Assembly: GCA_964428055.1 (NCBI GenBank)
Contig: CAYRWM010000006.1
Location: 1-64,000 of the forward strand
From: CAYRWM01 sp964428055
GTDB lineage: Bacteria > Bacillota > Clostridia > Christensenellales > Christensenellaceae
Direction: 5' to 3'
Length of the DNA stretch: 64,000 nucleotides
The position numbers and the translations under genes were made by a program. The notes below the pieces were generated by a model. The model was not told the origin of the DNA and did no database searches. It was given only the letters and a program-made list of their open reading frames with translations. Below, piece after piece: positions 15,960-24,757 of the stretch. Within the stretch, counting starts at the first letter, position 1; each line of letters begins with the position of its first letter.

Positions 15960-16994
15960 TTAAAAAGTGATGACCGCTTTCATTATTCCTTCATTCTTTA
16001 TGCTAAGGAACGCCGATTCTATCTCCGCGATAGGCTTGGTCGTTGTTATGTACTTGCGCACATTGATACGGCCTTCGCCGATCCAGGCCAGCGCCTGTCT
16101 GTTCTGCTCTCTGGTAGATGCATGAACACCGAATACTCCCAGTTCCTTATAGTGGATAATATTACTGTCAATAAACCCGCAACTCTCGCCGGGGAGACCG
16201 CCGAAGAGGCTTATGCGCCCTCTCTTTGCTATGATCTGCTGCGCCTGTACCTGCGCAACACCGGCAGAGCACGCTATGATCGCAACATCAACGCCTATGC
16301 CGTCAGTCTCTTTCAAAACTTTATCGACAAGGTCGTCTCCGGGCTCCATCATCGTAAGCTCGGGATGAATCTCAAGAGCCTGCTTACGCCTCTGCTCGTT
16401 GAGCTCAATCATGATGACCTTTTTAGCGCCGCTTAAGTATGCAAGTTCCGCATGCATGCAGCCGATAAGTCCGGATCCGAAAACGGCTACCGTATCACCA
16501 TCTGAGATATTGAGGAAACTCTGAGCGTTTATTGTACATGCCACTGCTTCAGCCAGTGCCGCATCGATCGGCTCGACGCCTGCGGGAACGGGATTTACGT
16601 ATCCCCTCTCAATGTAAGGTGCAGGAATCTCCATGTATTCGGCAAAACCGCCGTCGAAATCAAATCCGATAGTAAGGAGATTGTCGCACATGTTTGTGTG
16701 ACCTTTTTTGCACATGTAGCATTCACCGCACCCGAGAGCGGGTGTTACAGTGACCAGTTCACCTATGCTCAGTCCCTTGACATCTTTTCCTATCTCCACG
16801 ACCTCACCGCAGGTCTCATGACCGACGGTAGTGCCGTGCTGGATCCTTTTGCTTCCGAACATATATGTTCTGAAGTCCGTACCGCATATGGAACACGCCT
16901 TCATCTTAAGTATGGCTGTGTTGTCCTTTGCTTTAGGAATGTCCTTTTCGACCAGTTCGAGTTTATTATCCTTATTATAAATATAAGCTAACAT
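15960..16994 (-). CDS. zinc-dependent medium-chain dehydrogenase
   Basis: NAD(P)-dependent alcohol or polyol dehydrogenase, 344 residues. Catalytic zinc region CSICGTD and GHETCGE; structural zinc Cys cluster CGECYMCKKGHTNMC; Rossmann motif FGSGLIGC. It has no visible encapsulation helix. In the BMC operon it could regenerate NAD+ by reducing acetaldehyde or oxidise a sugar precursor; the sequence does not decide. AAGGA precedes the ATG. Confidence 0.85.
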   Translation of the reverse strand: MLAYIYNKDNKLELVEKDIPKAKDNTAILKMKACSICGTDFRTYMFGSKRIQHGTTVGHETCGEVVEIGKDVKGLSIGELVTVTPALGCGECYMCKKGHTNMCDNLLTIGFDFDGGFAEYMEIPAPYIERGYVNPVPAGVEPIDAALAEAVACTINAQSFLNISDGDTVAVFGSGLIGCMHAELAYLSGAKKVIMIELNEQRRKQALEIHPELTMMEPGDDLVDKVLKETDGIGVDVAIIACSAGVAQVQAQQIIAKRGRISLFGGLPGESCGFIDSNIIHYKELGVFGVHASTREQNRQALAWIGEGRINVRKYITTTKPIAEIESAFLSIKNEGIMKAVITF

Positions 16995-17022
16995 CCTATT
17001 ATCCTTGCTTTCCTTTGATTAT

Positions 17023-18075
17023 TTAGCACTCTCCGTTCGGGTAGAACATGATCTTGTTGAAGAACAGTCCGCCTTCCTTTATCTTCATGAAGATATCGGG
17101 GCACTCATCGAGTGTGAGCTTGTGGCTGATTATAGGAGCAGCAGAGAGCTTGCCCTCTTCAAACCATTTGAGAGGCGTGAACCAGTCATCGCCTGGGAAG
17201 GGCTTTGTGAATGAGTTCCACGAACCAATGATTGAGAGCTGGCTGCGCATGATCGTATCAACGTGCTTCTCTTCAAGGTTGAGGCCCTTGTGTGAGATAC
17301 CGAGGAATACGACCTTACCCATCTTCCTGGCAGATTCGATAGCTGCAAGCTGTGCCGGCGGTGCGCCTGTGAAGTCGATTACAACATCCGCGCCTTCACC
17401 GTCAGTGACCTTCTTGATCTCTTCGGGAGCGTTCTGTTCGATAGAATTGAACACATAGTCACAACCGCTCTTAAGTGCAACATCCAGTTTCTGCTGGCTT
17501 ACATCAACACCGATAACCATCTTGGCGCCTTTGGCCTTTGCACACTGACAGGCGAACAGACCTATGGGGCCTGTGCCGTATACGCATACGATATCGCCTT
17601 CCTTGACGCCGCCCTGAGCTATACCGTGCATAGCATTTGCGCAGGGATCCATCGTTGCAGCATCTTCATAGCTCACGTTATCCGGAAGCTTTAAGAGCTG
17701 AGTGATCGGTGATACGAGATACTGTGCGAAAGCACCATCTCTTCTTGATCCGAAATAGTCATAATCCTCACAGAGTGAGTATAAGCCTTTTTCACACCAT
17801 TCACACTTATTGCAGGGAATCAGCGGAGGGCATGTTACCCTGTCGCCGACTTTCCAGTCGCCTGTGTTCGTTCCGAGCTGACAAATCTCAGCTGAGAACT
17901 CGTGTCCGGGGATTATCGGGGACACATGTGCACCGTATGTTAAAACACGCGGTATATCACTGCCGCATACGCCGACAGCCATTATCTTGAGCAGAACCTC
18001 ACCGTCTCCGGGTACCGGAATCGGTACTTCTTCGACTCTGAGATCGCCTGGTTTATACATTCTTACAGCTTTCAC
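17023..18075 (-). CDS. galactitol-1-phosphate dehydrogenase-like zinc dehydrogenase
   Basis: A 350-residue MDR enzyme. It resembles the GatD/sorbitol dehydrogenase group by VGVCGSDIPR, GHEFSAE, the Cys cluster CNKCEWCEKGLYSLC and cofactor loop YGTGPIGL. The substrate is probably a polyol or polyol phosphate, consistent with a sugar-phosphate-fed compartment, but this is inference. GTG start with AGAGGAA. It is the first gene after the SorC regulator and directly precedes a second zinc dehydrogenase. Confidence 0.82.
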   Translation of the reverse strand: MKAVRMYKPGDLRVEEVPIPVPGDGEVLLKIMAVGVCGSDIPRVLTYGAHVSPIIPGHEFSAEICQLGTNTGDWKVGDRVTCPPLIPCNKCEWCEKGLYSLCEDYDYFGSRRDGAFAQYLVSPITQLLKLPDNVSYEDAATMDPCANAMHGIAQGGVKEGDIVCVYGTGPIGLFACQCAKAKGAKMVIGVDVSQQKLDVALKSGCDYVFNSIEQNAPEEIKKVTDGEGADVVIDFTGAPPAQLAAIESARKMGKVVFLGISHKGLNLEEKHVDTIMRSQLSIIGSWNSFTKPFPGDDWFTPLKWFEEGKLSAAPIISHKLTLDECPDIFMKIKEGGLFFNKIMFYPNGEC

Positions 18076-18101
18076 TTTTATTTCCTCTTTCTTTCTTATT
18101 G

Positions 18102-19082
18102 TTATGGTTGTTTGACCACTGATAATACTTCCTGTGCAGTAAGCTCATCAGTATAGAGGCGATTGATTATGCCTCCGTTGAGAGCTCCCACTATAGCCTT
18201 TGCTTTCTTTTCGCCTATACCTATACCTATGCGGATACGCTTACTCTTGATCTCGTCGATCGTAAGGCCAATGGTGCGTTCAGCAACTTTTATGCTTACC
18301 TGATTGCCTTTAATATCAAAGCACCGGCCGGCAACATCGCCTACTGCACCGAGAGCGTTCATCTCATTAAACTCCTTGTCGGTAAAGGCACCCCTCTGCG
18401 TTAAGACTGAATCCTTGGAAATCGCACCCACACTCACAATAGCGATCTGTGAACGGGCAGCCTTGTCAAGGACGTACTTTACGTGAGAATCCTTCTTCAG
18501 GACCTCCGCCACCTCTTTCGAATCGACGATCAGAGGTGCCGGCAGCAGATACCCTTCCGCATTGAGTTCCAGAGATAATCTCTCAACGATCTGACTCGAC
18601 TTCGTTGAATCGATATTTCCGGCTATGGATCCGTTCATGAGCACTACTTTGGTATTCGTTTTCACGTTCGAACCCATATGGAAGGAGTTTGCGAACTGTT
18701 CCATCGTATTACCCCACGTGACTGACAGTATGTCATTGTCACTTATGAGCTTCGATACCTCAACGGCTGCAGCCTCACAAACATTCTTCAGGCGTATAGC
18801 CATATCATCTGTGTATGTGGGCACTACAAACACCTTGTCAATATCGAAATACTTGTGGAACTCATCCTCGAGCATCCTGACAGAATCCAAGGGGTACTGA
18901 ATCTGAAACTTGACATAGCCAAGCTGCACAGCCTTCTTGAGAAGCCTGCAGACAGATGACCTGGAGATATACTCCTTTTTGGCTATCTGCTCCTGATTCA
19001 TGCCGAGCTCATAGTAGTACTTGACTACGTTCATCATGAGGTTGAGCTCGTTTGTATTGGATCCTTTTTCCTTACCGGCCAT
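18102..19082 (-). CDS. SorC/DeoR-type sugar-binding regulator
   Basis: A 326-residue regulator. Residues about 20-60 form a helix-turn-helix (MNQEQIAKKEYISRSSVCRL). The remainder is the SorC C-terminal effector domain (VVLMNGSIAGNIDSTKSS, QIAIVSVGAI), which binds phosphorylated sugars in characterised members. It is encoded inside the BMC operon and is the natural candidate for the palindrome at 26187-26214 upstream of the operon promoter. Confidence 0.88.
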   Translation of the reverse strand: MAGKEKGSNTNELNLMMNVVKYYYELGMNQEQIAKKEYISRSSVCRLLKKAVQLGYVKFQIQYPLDSVRMLEDEFHKYFDIDKVFVVPTYTDDMAIRLKNVCEAAAVEVSKLISDNDILSVTWGNTMEQFANSFHMGSNVKTNTKVVLMNGSIAGNIDSTKSSQIVERLSLELNAEGYLLPAPLIVDSKEVAEVLKKDSHVKYVLDKAARSQIAIVSVGAISKDSVLTQRGAFTDKEFNEMNALGAVGDVAGRCFDIKGNQVSIKVAERTIGLTIDEIKSKRIRIGIGIGEKKAKAIVGALNGGIINRLYTDELTAQEVLSVVKQP

Positions 19083-19102
19083 TTAGACTCAACTCCGCTT
19101 TA

Positions 19103-19864
19103 TTACTTTGTATTAAGTATATCCTCAGCTATATCGATCGTCGCAGTAAGGCCAACGCGGGTCGCACCGGCTGCGATAAGATCTCTTGCGAGTTCTTTTG
19201 TCTTGACGCCGCCGTCAATCTTGATGCCGATCTTGGGACCGACTATCTTTCTAACGTAAGCGACATCTTCAACGCAGGCAGCCTTTTTAACAAAGACATT
19301 CTGTATCTTGACCATATCAACTCCGCATTCGGCAGCGATAGTGAGGACTTCCCTCTTTTCCGTATCATTGTAAGCACCCTGATCGAAGACTGCCTTTGCA
19401 AGGGCTTTATACCTGGTCATCTCAACAATCTCAGATATCTCTCTGCGCACTACATCAAAGTCACCGGATTTAACAGCGAGAATATTGATCGCGAAATCGA
19501 TCTCTGTAGCACCTGCGAACAGGCAGTCCTTTATATCGGCCACTTTGGCCTTGAAGGACATGGCTGCCTGAGGAAATCCTACAGCTGAACATACCGCGGT
19601 ATCACTGCCCTGCAGCGCCTTTGCCGCATCCACCGTATAGTATGGGGACACGCACACAGCGCCGACACCGTATTTGCGCGCTTTCGCACACTCTTCAAGT
19701 ATCTTTACTCTGGTTATGTCCGCATTGAGGAGAGAATGCTCCATCTTCGGTATGATGTCCAGCATCGGGAAGCCGCAGTCCATAGGGATGTAGTTATCCT
19801 GAGCTATCTTCTGCTGCTGATATACTTCACCTGTTACTTCCTGTATTATCCTATCAATATCCAT
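19103..19864 (-). CDS. divergent DeoC-family aldolase, BMC-targeted
   Basis: A second DeoC homologue, 253 residues, again with an N-terminal targeting-type helix (MDIDRIIQEVTGEVYQQQ). Asp123 and Lys215 (IKIDGGVKT) are kept. The Schiff-base Lys186 is present but in VKIQNVF instead of the usual VKTSTGF, and the C-terminal phosphate loop reads GATRVGLTAT. The Lys and Asp set suggests an active aldolase with a changed substrate site; a structural or regulatory paralogue is the alternative. It follows a BMC-P shell gene by 4 bp and lacks the Cys-rich tail. Confidence 0.8.
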   Translation of the reverse strand: MDIDRIIQEVTGEVYQQQKIAQDNYIPMDCGFPMLDIIPKMEHSLLNADITRVKILEECAKARKYGVGAVCVSPYYTVDAAKALQGSDTAVCSAVGFPQAAMSFKAKVADIKDCLFAGATEIDFAINILAVKSGDFDVVRREISEIVEMTRYKALAKAVFDQGAYNDTEKREVLTIAAECGVDMVKIQNVFVKKAACVEDVAYVRKIVGPKIGIKIDGGVKTKELARDLIAAGATRVGLTATIDIAEDILNTK

Positions 19865-19868
19865 AACT

Positions 19869-20156
19869 CTACCTCGTACGTATCATCTCGCCGTCATAGT
19901 AGAAATGATCCAGAACACCGCATATGGTGACGTCCGCTATTATCTCTTTGTTAATGAGCATATTGGCGGCGCCTCCGTCGGTATTAACCACAACTATATC
20001 CCCTATACCCGCATCGCAGACATCAAAAGCGATCTGCCTTTTTTCAACGGGCTGGAGATTCTCATCGAGAAATGTTATGATCATCAGTTTCTGGCCGTAA
20101 AATCCCTCGTCCTTAATGGTCGAGATGACATTACCTACTACCTGGGCGATACGCAC
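19869..20156 (-). CDS. BMC-P (EutN/CcmL) vertex protein
   Basis: A 95-residue pentameric shell protein that caps compartment vertices. Typical start RIAQVVGNVISTIKD and core GIGDIVVVNTDGGAANML. GTG start at 20156 with AGAGG. One of three BMC-P paralogues in the operon, suggesting non-identical or hetero-assembled vertices. Confidence 0.9.
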   Translation of the reverse strand: MRIAQVVGNVISTIKDEGFYGQKLMIITFLDENLQPVEKRQIAFDVCDAGIGDIVVVNTDGGAANMLINKEIIADVTICGVLDHFYYDGEMIRTR

Positions 20157-20174
20157 GTTAAACCTCTTTCAGAA

Positions 20175-20450
20175 TTACTCCATTGTGGGAAGGATACCTT
20201 CTACATCATCATGAGGGCTCGGGATTACGTGTGTTCCGTAAAGATCTCCGACTCTCTTTGCTGCTGTTGCACCAGCTTCAACGGAAGCTTTTACAGCTCC
20301 GACATCGCCGCGGACCATGACTGTTACCAGTCCCCAGCCGATCTGCTCTTTGCCGATGAGCTTGACGTTCGCTGCTTTGACCATAGCATCAGCTGCTTCG
20401 ATAGCGCCGATAAGTCCTTTTGTTTCTACCATTCCAAGTGCAAGTTTCAT
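20175..20450 (-). CDS. BMC-H hexamer shell protein with Trp pore residue
   Basis: A 91-residue PduA/EutM-type shell hexamer subunit (ALGMVETKGLIGAIEAADAM). The pore loop reads IGWG: Trp39 stands where the second hexamer of this operon, and typical PduA, have Ser (IGSG). The codon is TGG. Six Trp side chains at the axis should narrow or plug the pore. Otherwise it is almost identical to the product of 20763-21077, so it looks like a recent duplicate with a changed pore. Confidence 0.92.
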   Translation of the reverse strand: MKLALGMVETKGLIGAIEAADAMVKAANVKLIGKEQIGWGLVTVMVRGDVGAVKASVEAGATAAKRVGDLYGTHVIPSPHDDVEGILPTME

Positions 20451-20470
20451 TTTCTTTTTCTCCTTACTAT

Positions 20471-20737
20471 TTATAGTTCTTCATTATATGTGTCTATGAA
20501 TCCGGCTATCGCCCAATCCACAGGCGTATACTTTTTTCTGAAGATCCTGGCTGCTTCTTTTTTACCGATCATGTAAACAAAATCCCCCTCGCCCGCCTGA
20601 CGCGTCGCATCTGCGGCGATTTCAATCTTTGTCTCTTTGCCATTTTCTATCAATCGTACCACGAGCAGCTTTATACCCAGGAGGTTCTCCTCCTTGGCGT
20701 TGGCTACGACAGTACCTATCACACGGCCGGTTATCAT
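20471..20737 (-). CDS. BMC-P (EutN/CcmL) vertex protein
   Basis: An 88-residue pentamer shell protein (MITGRVIGTVVANAKEENLL, with GEGDFVYMIGKKEAA in the core). It lies between the two BMC-H genes, with GGAG before the ATG. It differs clearly from the BMC-P at 19869-20156. Confidence 0.88.
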   Translation of the reverse strand: MITGRVIGTVVANAKEENLLGIKLLVVRLIENGKETKIEIAADATRQAGEGDFVYMIGKKEAARIFRKKYTPVDWAIAGFIDTYNEEL

Positions 20738-20762
20738 CTGCAGTCCGTCTCCTTAAATCCTG

Positions 20763-21077
20763 TTATTTCTGTGCTGCGGGTCTTCCGGGTCCTCTTTTTG
20801 TCTCAACCTTAGGAAGGATGCCTTCTACGTCGTCGTGCGGACGCGGTATTACATGCGTACCGTAAAGATCGCCGACTCTCTTTGCTGCTGTTGCGCCTGC
20901 TTCAACAGATGCCTTGACAGCTCCGACATCACCGCGGACCATGACTGTTACCAGTCCTGAACCGATCTTCTCTTTGCCTATGAGGTATACGTTTGCAGCT
21001 TTGACCATAGCATCAGCCGCTTCGATAGCCCCGATAAGGCCTCTCGTTTCAACCATTCCCAGTGCTTCTTTAATCAT
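20763..21077 (-). CDS. BMC-H hexamer shell protein with basic tail
   Basis: A 104-residue PduA/EutM-type hexamer subunit with canonical pore loop KIGSG. Most of the protein matches the other BMC-H residue for residue. It carries a C-terminal extension rich in Lys, Arg, Gly and Pro (TKRGPGRPAAQK) that the other lacks; such tails point to the lumen or outside and may bind cargo. CGGAGG precedes the ATG. Confidence 0.92.
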   Translation of the reverse strand: MIKEALGMVETRGLIGAIEAADAMVKAANVYLIGKEKIGSGLVTVMVRGDVGAVKASVEAGATAAKRVGDLYGTHVIPRPHDDVEGILPKVETKRGPGRPAAQK

Positions 21078-21121
21078 TTCCGATTATCCTCCGTGATTAA
21101 TTTATGTTATATTTTATTTCT

Positions 21122-21670
21122 TTACATTAACGAACCTATAAGATCCGGATGAGGCGACGGGATCACAACCGTTTTTGCGATGAGACCCTCCGTCCCCTGT
21201 TCAGCCTCCGCAGCCCTTACTGACGCGTTTACAGCAGCAACATCGCCTGTAAGGATCACAAATGATTTACCGCCGAGACCTCTTCCGAGTCTGACTTCCA
21301 TCAGCTTGATATCCGCGGCCTTTGCAGCGGCATCAGCCGAAAGTATCGAGGAGCAGAGCGAGAATGTCTCGATGATGCCTACGGCATCGACATGTCCTAT
21401 CTCGCTGCAAGCATTTATCGCAGGAGCAACATCCTCATGAACGTTCGGGATTACGAGCTCATCGACCAGTGTGTCGGCAGCTACTTCCCTTCCTGCGCTT
21501 GTCGAGGACTTAACAGCAGCGACTTCACCCGATACTATGACGATGTATTTACCCGCACATATGGGCTGAGCTGTTACCAGCTGAACCTCAGCTGCCTTGA
21601 GCATCGCATCTCCGGCCTCTATTCCCTTCGGTATGCTGTTTGTTTCTATAACACCTATTGACATAACCAT
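21122..21670 (-). CDS. BMC-T trimer shell protein, PduT-like
   Basis: A 182-residue tandem-BMC protein forming pseudohexameric trimers. The first domain has PICAGKYIVIVSGEV; Cys38 sits where PduT places the Cys that binds a 4Fe-4S cluster on the three-fold axis. It is directly upstream of, and presumably works with, the PduS-like flavoprotein to pass electrons across the shell. The second domain pore segment is RGLGGKSFVIL. Confidence 0.88.
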   Translation of the reverse strand: MVMSIGVIETNSIPKGIEAGDAMLKAAEVQLVTAQPICAGKYIVIVSGEVAAVKSSTSAGREVAADTLVDELVIPNVHEDVAPAINACSEIGHVDAVGIIETFSLCSSILSADAAAKAADIKLMEVRLGRGLGGKSFVILTGDVAAVNASVRAAEAEQGTEGLIAKTVVIPSPHPDLIGSLM

Positions 21671-21680
21671 ATTCTTGTAC

Positions 21681-22982
21681 CTACTTTACGATAACTATCT
21701 CGTTTTCCGTTACGGATGAGACCGTACCCGTTATACTTGCATGGATATTGGCTCCGAGTTTTCCTTCGGGGATCTCTGCAATGAGATCGCCGCGGCTAAC
21801 TCTGTCGCCCTTGGCCACTTTCGGCACTGAAGGAGCGCCAATGTGCATCCTTAAGGGGATCGTGACCGTATCCATATCTCTCTCTGTAAGATCTATCGGC
21901 GCCGGAACATCGTATTCCTTTATACCCAGCCTTTGTATCAGCCTTTCAGTAGGCACTCTCTTGAGCTCCTTCTGTGCATCAGGCACACCGAATATCTCCT
22001 TCTGGGCCCTTGTGCCGTTCTCCATCAGCTTTGCTTTCATAGCCTGCATGATGAGAGAAGGTTTAAGGCCGAAGTTGCACGCGAAATACGTGCATGTGCC
22101 GCAGTTGCTGCAGGAGAATATACCGTTGCTCTGACCAAGGAGTCCCAGGTCACCGAAAGCCACGCTCCTCATAGCCTTGTGCGGCTGAACATTTAAGCCC
22201 ATAGCGTTCCTCGGACACATCTGTGAACACATGGAACACTGGCAGCACACTGCCTTTATACGGTTCAGGTCCATACCCGGGCTCTTCTTTGCAAGAAGCG
22301 GATGTCCCTCAGGTATAGCCAGAAGACCGCCTGTGGTCTTGGTGACCACACCTTTAGCATCTTCGAGCACAGCGCCCATACAGGGACCGCCCAGAATATA
22401 CTTGCATGCGCATGTCGTTCCGCCGGCCATATCAATGAGCTTTGACAGGGGCGTTCCGATCGGGACATTCACAGTTATGGGGTTTGCTACCGCACCGCCG
22501 ACTGTTACGAACTTGCTCGTTACCGGAATGCCTTTTAAGGCATCGGCGATATTCTTAAGCGTTGAAACGTTGTCCACGACCGCACCCGCATCAAGGGGAA
22601 GTCCGCCCGTGGGCACAACATTACCCGTTACCATGTATACGAGTTCCTGCTCATCACCTGCAGGATAAAAACTCTTCATCTCAAGGAGTTCCATATCCGG
22701 AGGGAGAACTCTCTTAAGTGCGGACACCGCATCATGATAATGGCTCTTAAGTGCAATAACGCCTCTCTTTGCGGATGTCTGTTCCATAACGGCTCTCATG
22801 CCTGCTACGATATCATCTGCAAAATACTGCATTATCTGCTGATCAACACGGAGCAGCGGTTCGCACTCTGCGCCGTTCGCTATCACGACATCGGCTTTCC
22901 CGTTAATCTTGACGTGGGTCGGAAAACCCGCGCCGCCGGCTCCTACTATACCGGCATTTTTTACCGAATCAGAAATACTCAT
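21681..22982 (-). CDS. PduS-like RnfC-type Fe-S flavoprotein
   Basis: A 433-residue electron-transfer protein. It shows an N-terminal GAGGAGFPTHVK flavin/NAD-binding start and GAECEPLL, an SLBB-like segment, then two cluster sites: CCQCSMCSQMCPRNAMG and CSNCGTCTYFACN. The C-terminal part resembles a lipoyl/RnfC hybrid domain (APSVPKVAKGDRVSRGDLI). PduS in the propanediol compartment reduces cobalamin; here no cobalamin enzyme is encoded, so a role in NAD+ regeneration via the PduT-like shell protein is more likely. Confidence 0.87.
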   Translation of the reverse strand: MSISDSVKNAGIVGAGGAGFPTHVKINGKADVVIANGAECEPLLRVDQQIMQYFADDIVAGMRAVMEQTSAKRGVIALKSHYHDAVSALKRVLPPDMELLEMKSFYPAGDEQELVYMVTGNVVPTGGLPLDAGAVVDNVSTLKNIADALKGIPVTSKFVTVGGAVANPITVNVPIGTPLSKLIDMAGGTTCACKYILGGPCMGAVLEDAKGVVTKTTGGLLAIPEGHPLLAKKSPGMDLNRIKAVCCQCSMCSQMCPRNAMGLNVQPHKAMRSVAFGDLGLLGQSNGIFSCSNCGTCTYFACNFGLKPSLIMQAMKAKLMENGTRAQKEIFGVPDAQKELKRVPTERLIQRLGIKEYDVPAPIDLTERDMDTVTIPLRMHIGAPSVPKVAKGDRVSRGDLIAEIPEGKLGANIHASITGTVSSVTENEIVIVK

Positions 22983-22998
22983 CTGTTGATCCCTGTTT

Positions 22999-24396
22999 TT
23001 ATACTATCCTGAAATCACCTTTAAGGACGCATCTTCTCTTTCTCGCGAAAGATCTTGCGGATGTCAGTCCTTCGCCCGTGGGCGTTGCAATCGTGAGCGT
23101 TGAGAAACCTTCACCTGAAAGACCGAGTCCAGCGTATGAAGGACCGTTCTTTACGAAGATCGTCGTGCCCATGACCTTGGCTGCCTTGGACAGTCTTACA
23201 ACGTTCGTGGAATGTATCATCGCTGAATGCCAGCAGCCGCGCTCTGCCCTGTAGGCTTCCGCGAGACACTCTTCGAAATCAGCGACTCTGACTATGCCGA
23301 GAACAGGCATCATCATCTCTGTGTGGATGAACGGATGATCCTTATCGACTTCGCAGATAACGAGTCTCGGATCTCCAACATACGATACGCCTGCAGCGGA
23401 CAGTATGTATCCTGCATTCCTTCCGACGAACTTTCTGTTTATGACCCATTTGCCGTCTTTCTGCATCAGGGTCGTGTTCTTTACTTTCTCTATATCGTCG
23501 CCATAGATCCTTACGGCGCCGTTCTTCTGCATCTCCTCCATGAGCTGGTCGCATATGGAAGCGACTGCGAAGCATTCTTTTTCCTCAAAGCACATGACAT
23601 TGTTGTCGAGTGAGGCTCCGTCAACGATGTCCTTGCCTGCTTTTCTTATATCGGCCGTCTCATCGACCATGACCGGAGGATTGCCGGGGCCTGCGCATAC
23701 GGCCTTCTTACCGGACTTCATAGCGACTTTGACTATTCCCTCGCCGCCTGTTACAGCCAGCATCTTTATGTCGGGGTGAGTCATGACGACGTTTGAGTTC
23801 TCTATCGTGGGCTCCTTGGCTCCCGTGATCAGATTAGCGGGACCGCCGGCAGCGATTATAGCCTTGTTCACTATCTTCATAGCTTCCTGTGAGCATCTTT
23901 TTGCTGACGGATGAGGACAGAACACTACGGCGTTTCCTGCAGCTATCATGCTCATTGAATTATTGACGACGGTAGATGTGGGATTAGTTGAGGGCGTTAC
24001 CGCTCCGATGACTCCGTAGGGAGCGAGCTCGACCAGCGTGAGTCCGTCATCACCCGAGAAAGCTTCTGTCTGAAGATCCTCTATGCCGGGAGTCTTCTGA
24101 GCAGTCAGGATGTTCTTTTTGATCTTATCCTCTACTCTGCCGTACCCGGTCTCCTCATTTGCCATCCTGGCGAGATACTCGGCATTGTCTATAGCCGCAG
24201 CCCTTATCGCTTCAACAAGTCTGCCTCTCTCTTCGAGCGACATCATCATAAGCTTTGTCTGAGCCTGTTTTGCAGCTGCTATAGCATCATTCATGTCGTC
24301 AAACAGACAATCCTGTCCGCCGCCTGCGTTGCCGCCTATGATGCTCTCCACAGTCTGCTGTATTATCGATCTTAATTCCTGTTCACTAAATCCCAT
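22999..24396 (-). CDS. CoA-acylating aldehyde dehydrogenase (PduP/EutE-like)
   Basis: Converts an aldehyde plus CoA and NAD+ to acyl-CoA and NADH. Length 465. The N-terminal helix (MGFSEQELRSIIQQTVESII) and Gly-rich linker act as encapsulation peptide. Key motifs are PYGVIGAVTPSTNPT, GPGNPP and the catalytic Cys269 in NNVMCFEEKE. With DeoC as aldehyde source the substrate is most likely acetaldehyde. Its neighbours are PduS-like and BMC-P genes. Confidence 0.92.
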   Translation of the reverse strand: MGFSEQELRSIIQQTVESIIGGNAGGGQDCLFDDMNDAIAAAKQAQTKLMMMSLEERGRLVEAIRAAAIDNAEYLARMANEETGYGRVEDKIKKNILTAQKTPGIEDLQTEAFSGDDGLTLVELAPYGVIGAVTPSTNPTSTVVNNSMSMIAAGNAVVFCPHPSAKRCSQEAMKIVNKAIIAAGGPANLITGAKEPTIENSNVVMTHPDIKMLAVTGGEGIVKVAMKSGKKAVCAGPGNPPVMVDETADIRKAGKDIVDGASLDNNVMCFEEKECFAVASICDQLMEEMQKNGAVRIYGDDIEKVKNTTLMQKDGKWVINRKFVGRNAGYILSAAGVSYVGDPRLVICEVDKDHPFIHTEMMMPVLGIVRVADFEECLAEAYRAERGCWHSAMIHSTNVVRLSKAAKVMGTTIFVKNGPSYAGLGLSGEGFSTLTIATPTGEGLTSARSFARKRRCVLKGDFRIV

Positions 24397-24446
24397 AACT
24401 TTGCCTCACAAATAGTTTATTTTAATTTACTTAATTCACTTAATTA

Positions 24447-24752
24447 TCAGTTGCCGTTTTCGAACTTCTCGAAGACACGCTTGCCCTGTATGTCAATGTG
24501 ATCTATAATCGCGACTATAGCCATATCGACCGGCTTATTGTCGGTGTTGGCTGTCTGTCTTGACGAGCTGCCGCCAACCAGCATGACAACTTCGTTTTCG
24601 CCTGCTCCGACAGCATCGACCGCGACTACGAGCGCGCCCTTCTCCTCCATCGTATCAAGATCTATCGGCTTTACTACGAGGAGTTTCATGCCGAGCATCT
24701 TCTCAGCCTTGTTCGTACTGACGACGTTTCCTTTTACTCTGGCTATCTGCAT
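24447..24752 (-). CDS. BMC-P (EutN/CcmL) vertex protein
   Basis: A 101-residue pentamer shell protein (MQIARVKGNVVSTNKAEKML; core AGENEVVMLVGGSSSRQT). It is the third BMC-P of the operon, near its 5' end, between the aldehyde dehydrogenase and the flavoprotein-like gene. Confidence 0.9.
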   Translation of the reverse strand: MQIARVKGNVVSTNKAEKMLGMKLLVVKPIDLDTMEEKGALVVAVDAVGAGENEVVMLVGGSSSRQTANTDNKPVDMAIVAIIDHIDIQGKRVFEKFENGN

Positions 24753-24757
24753 ATCTT

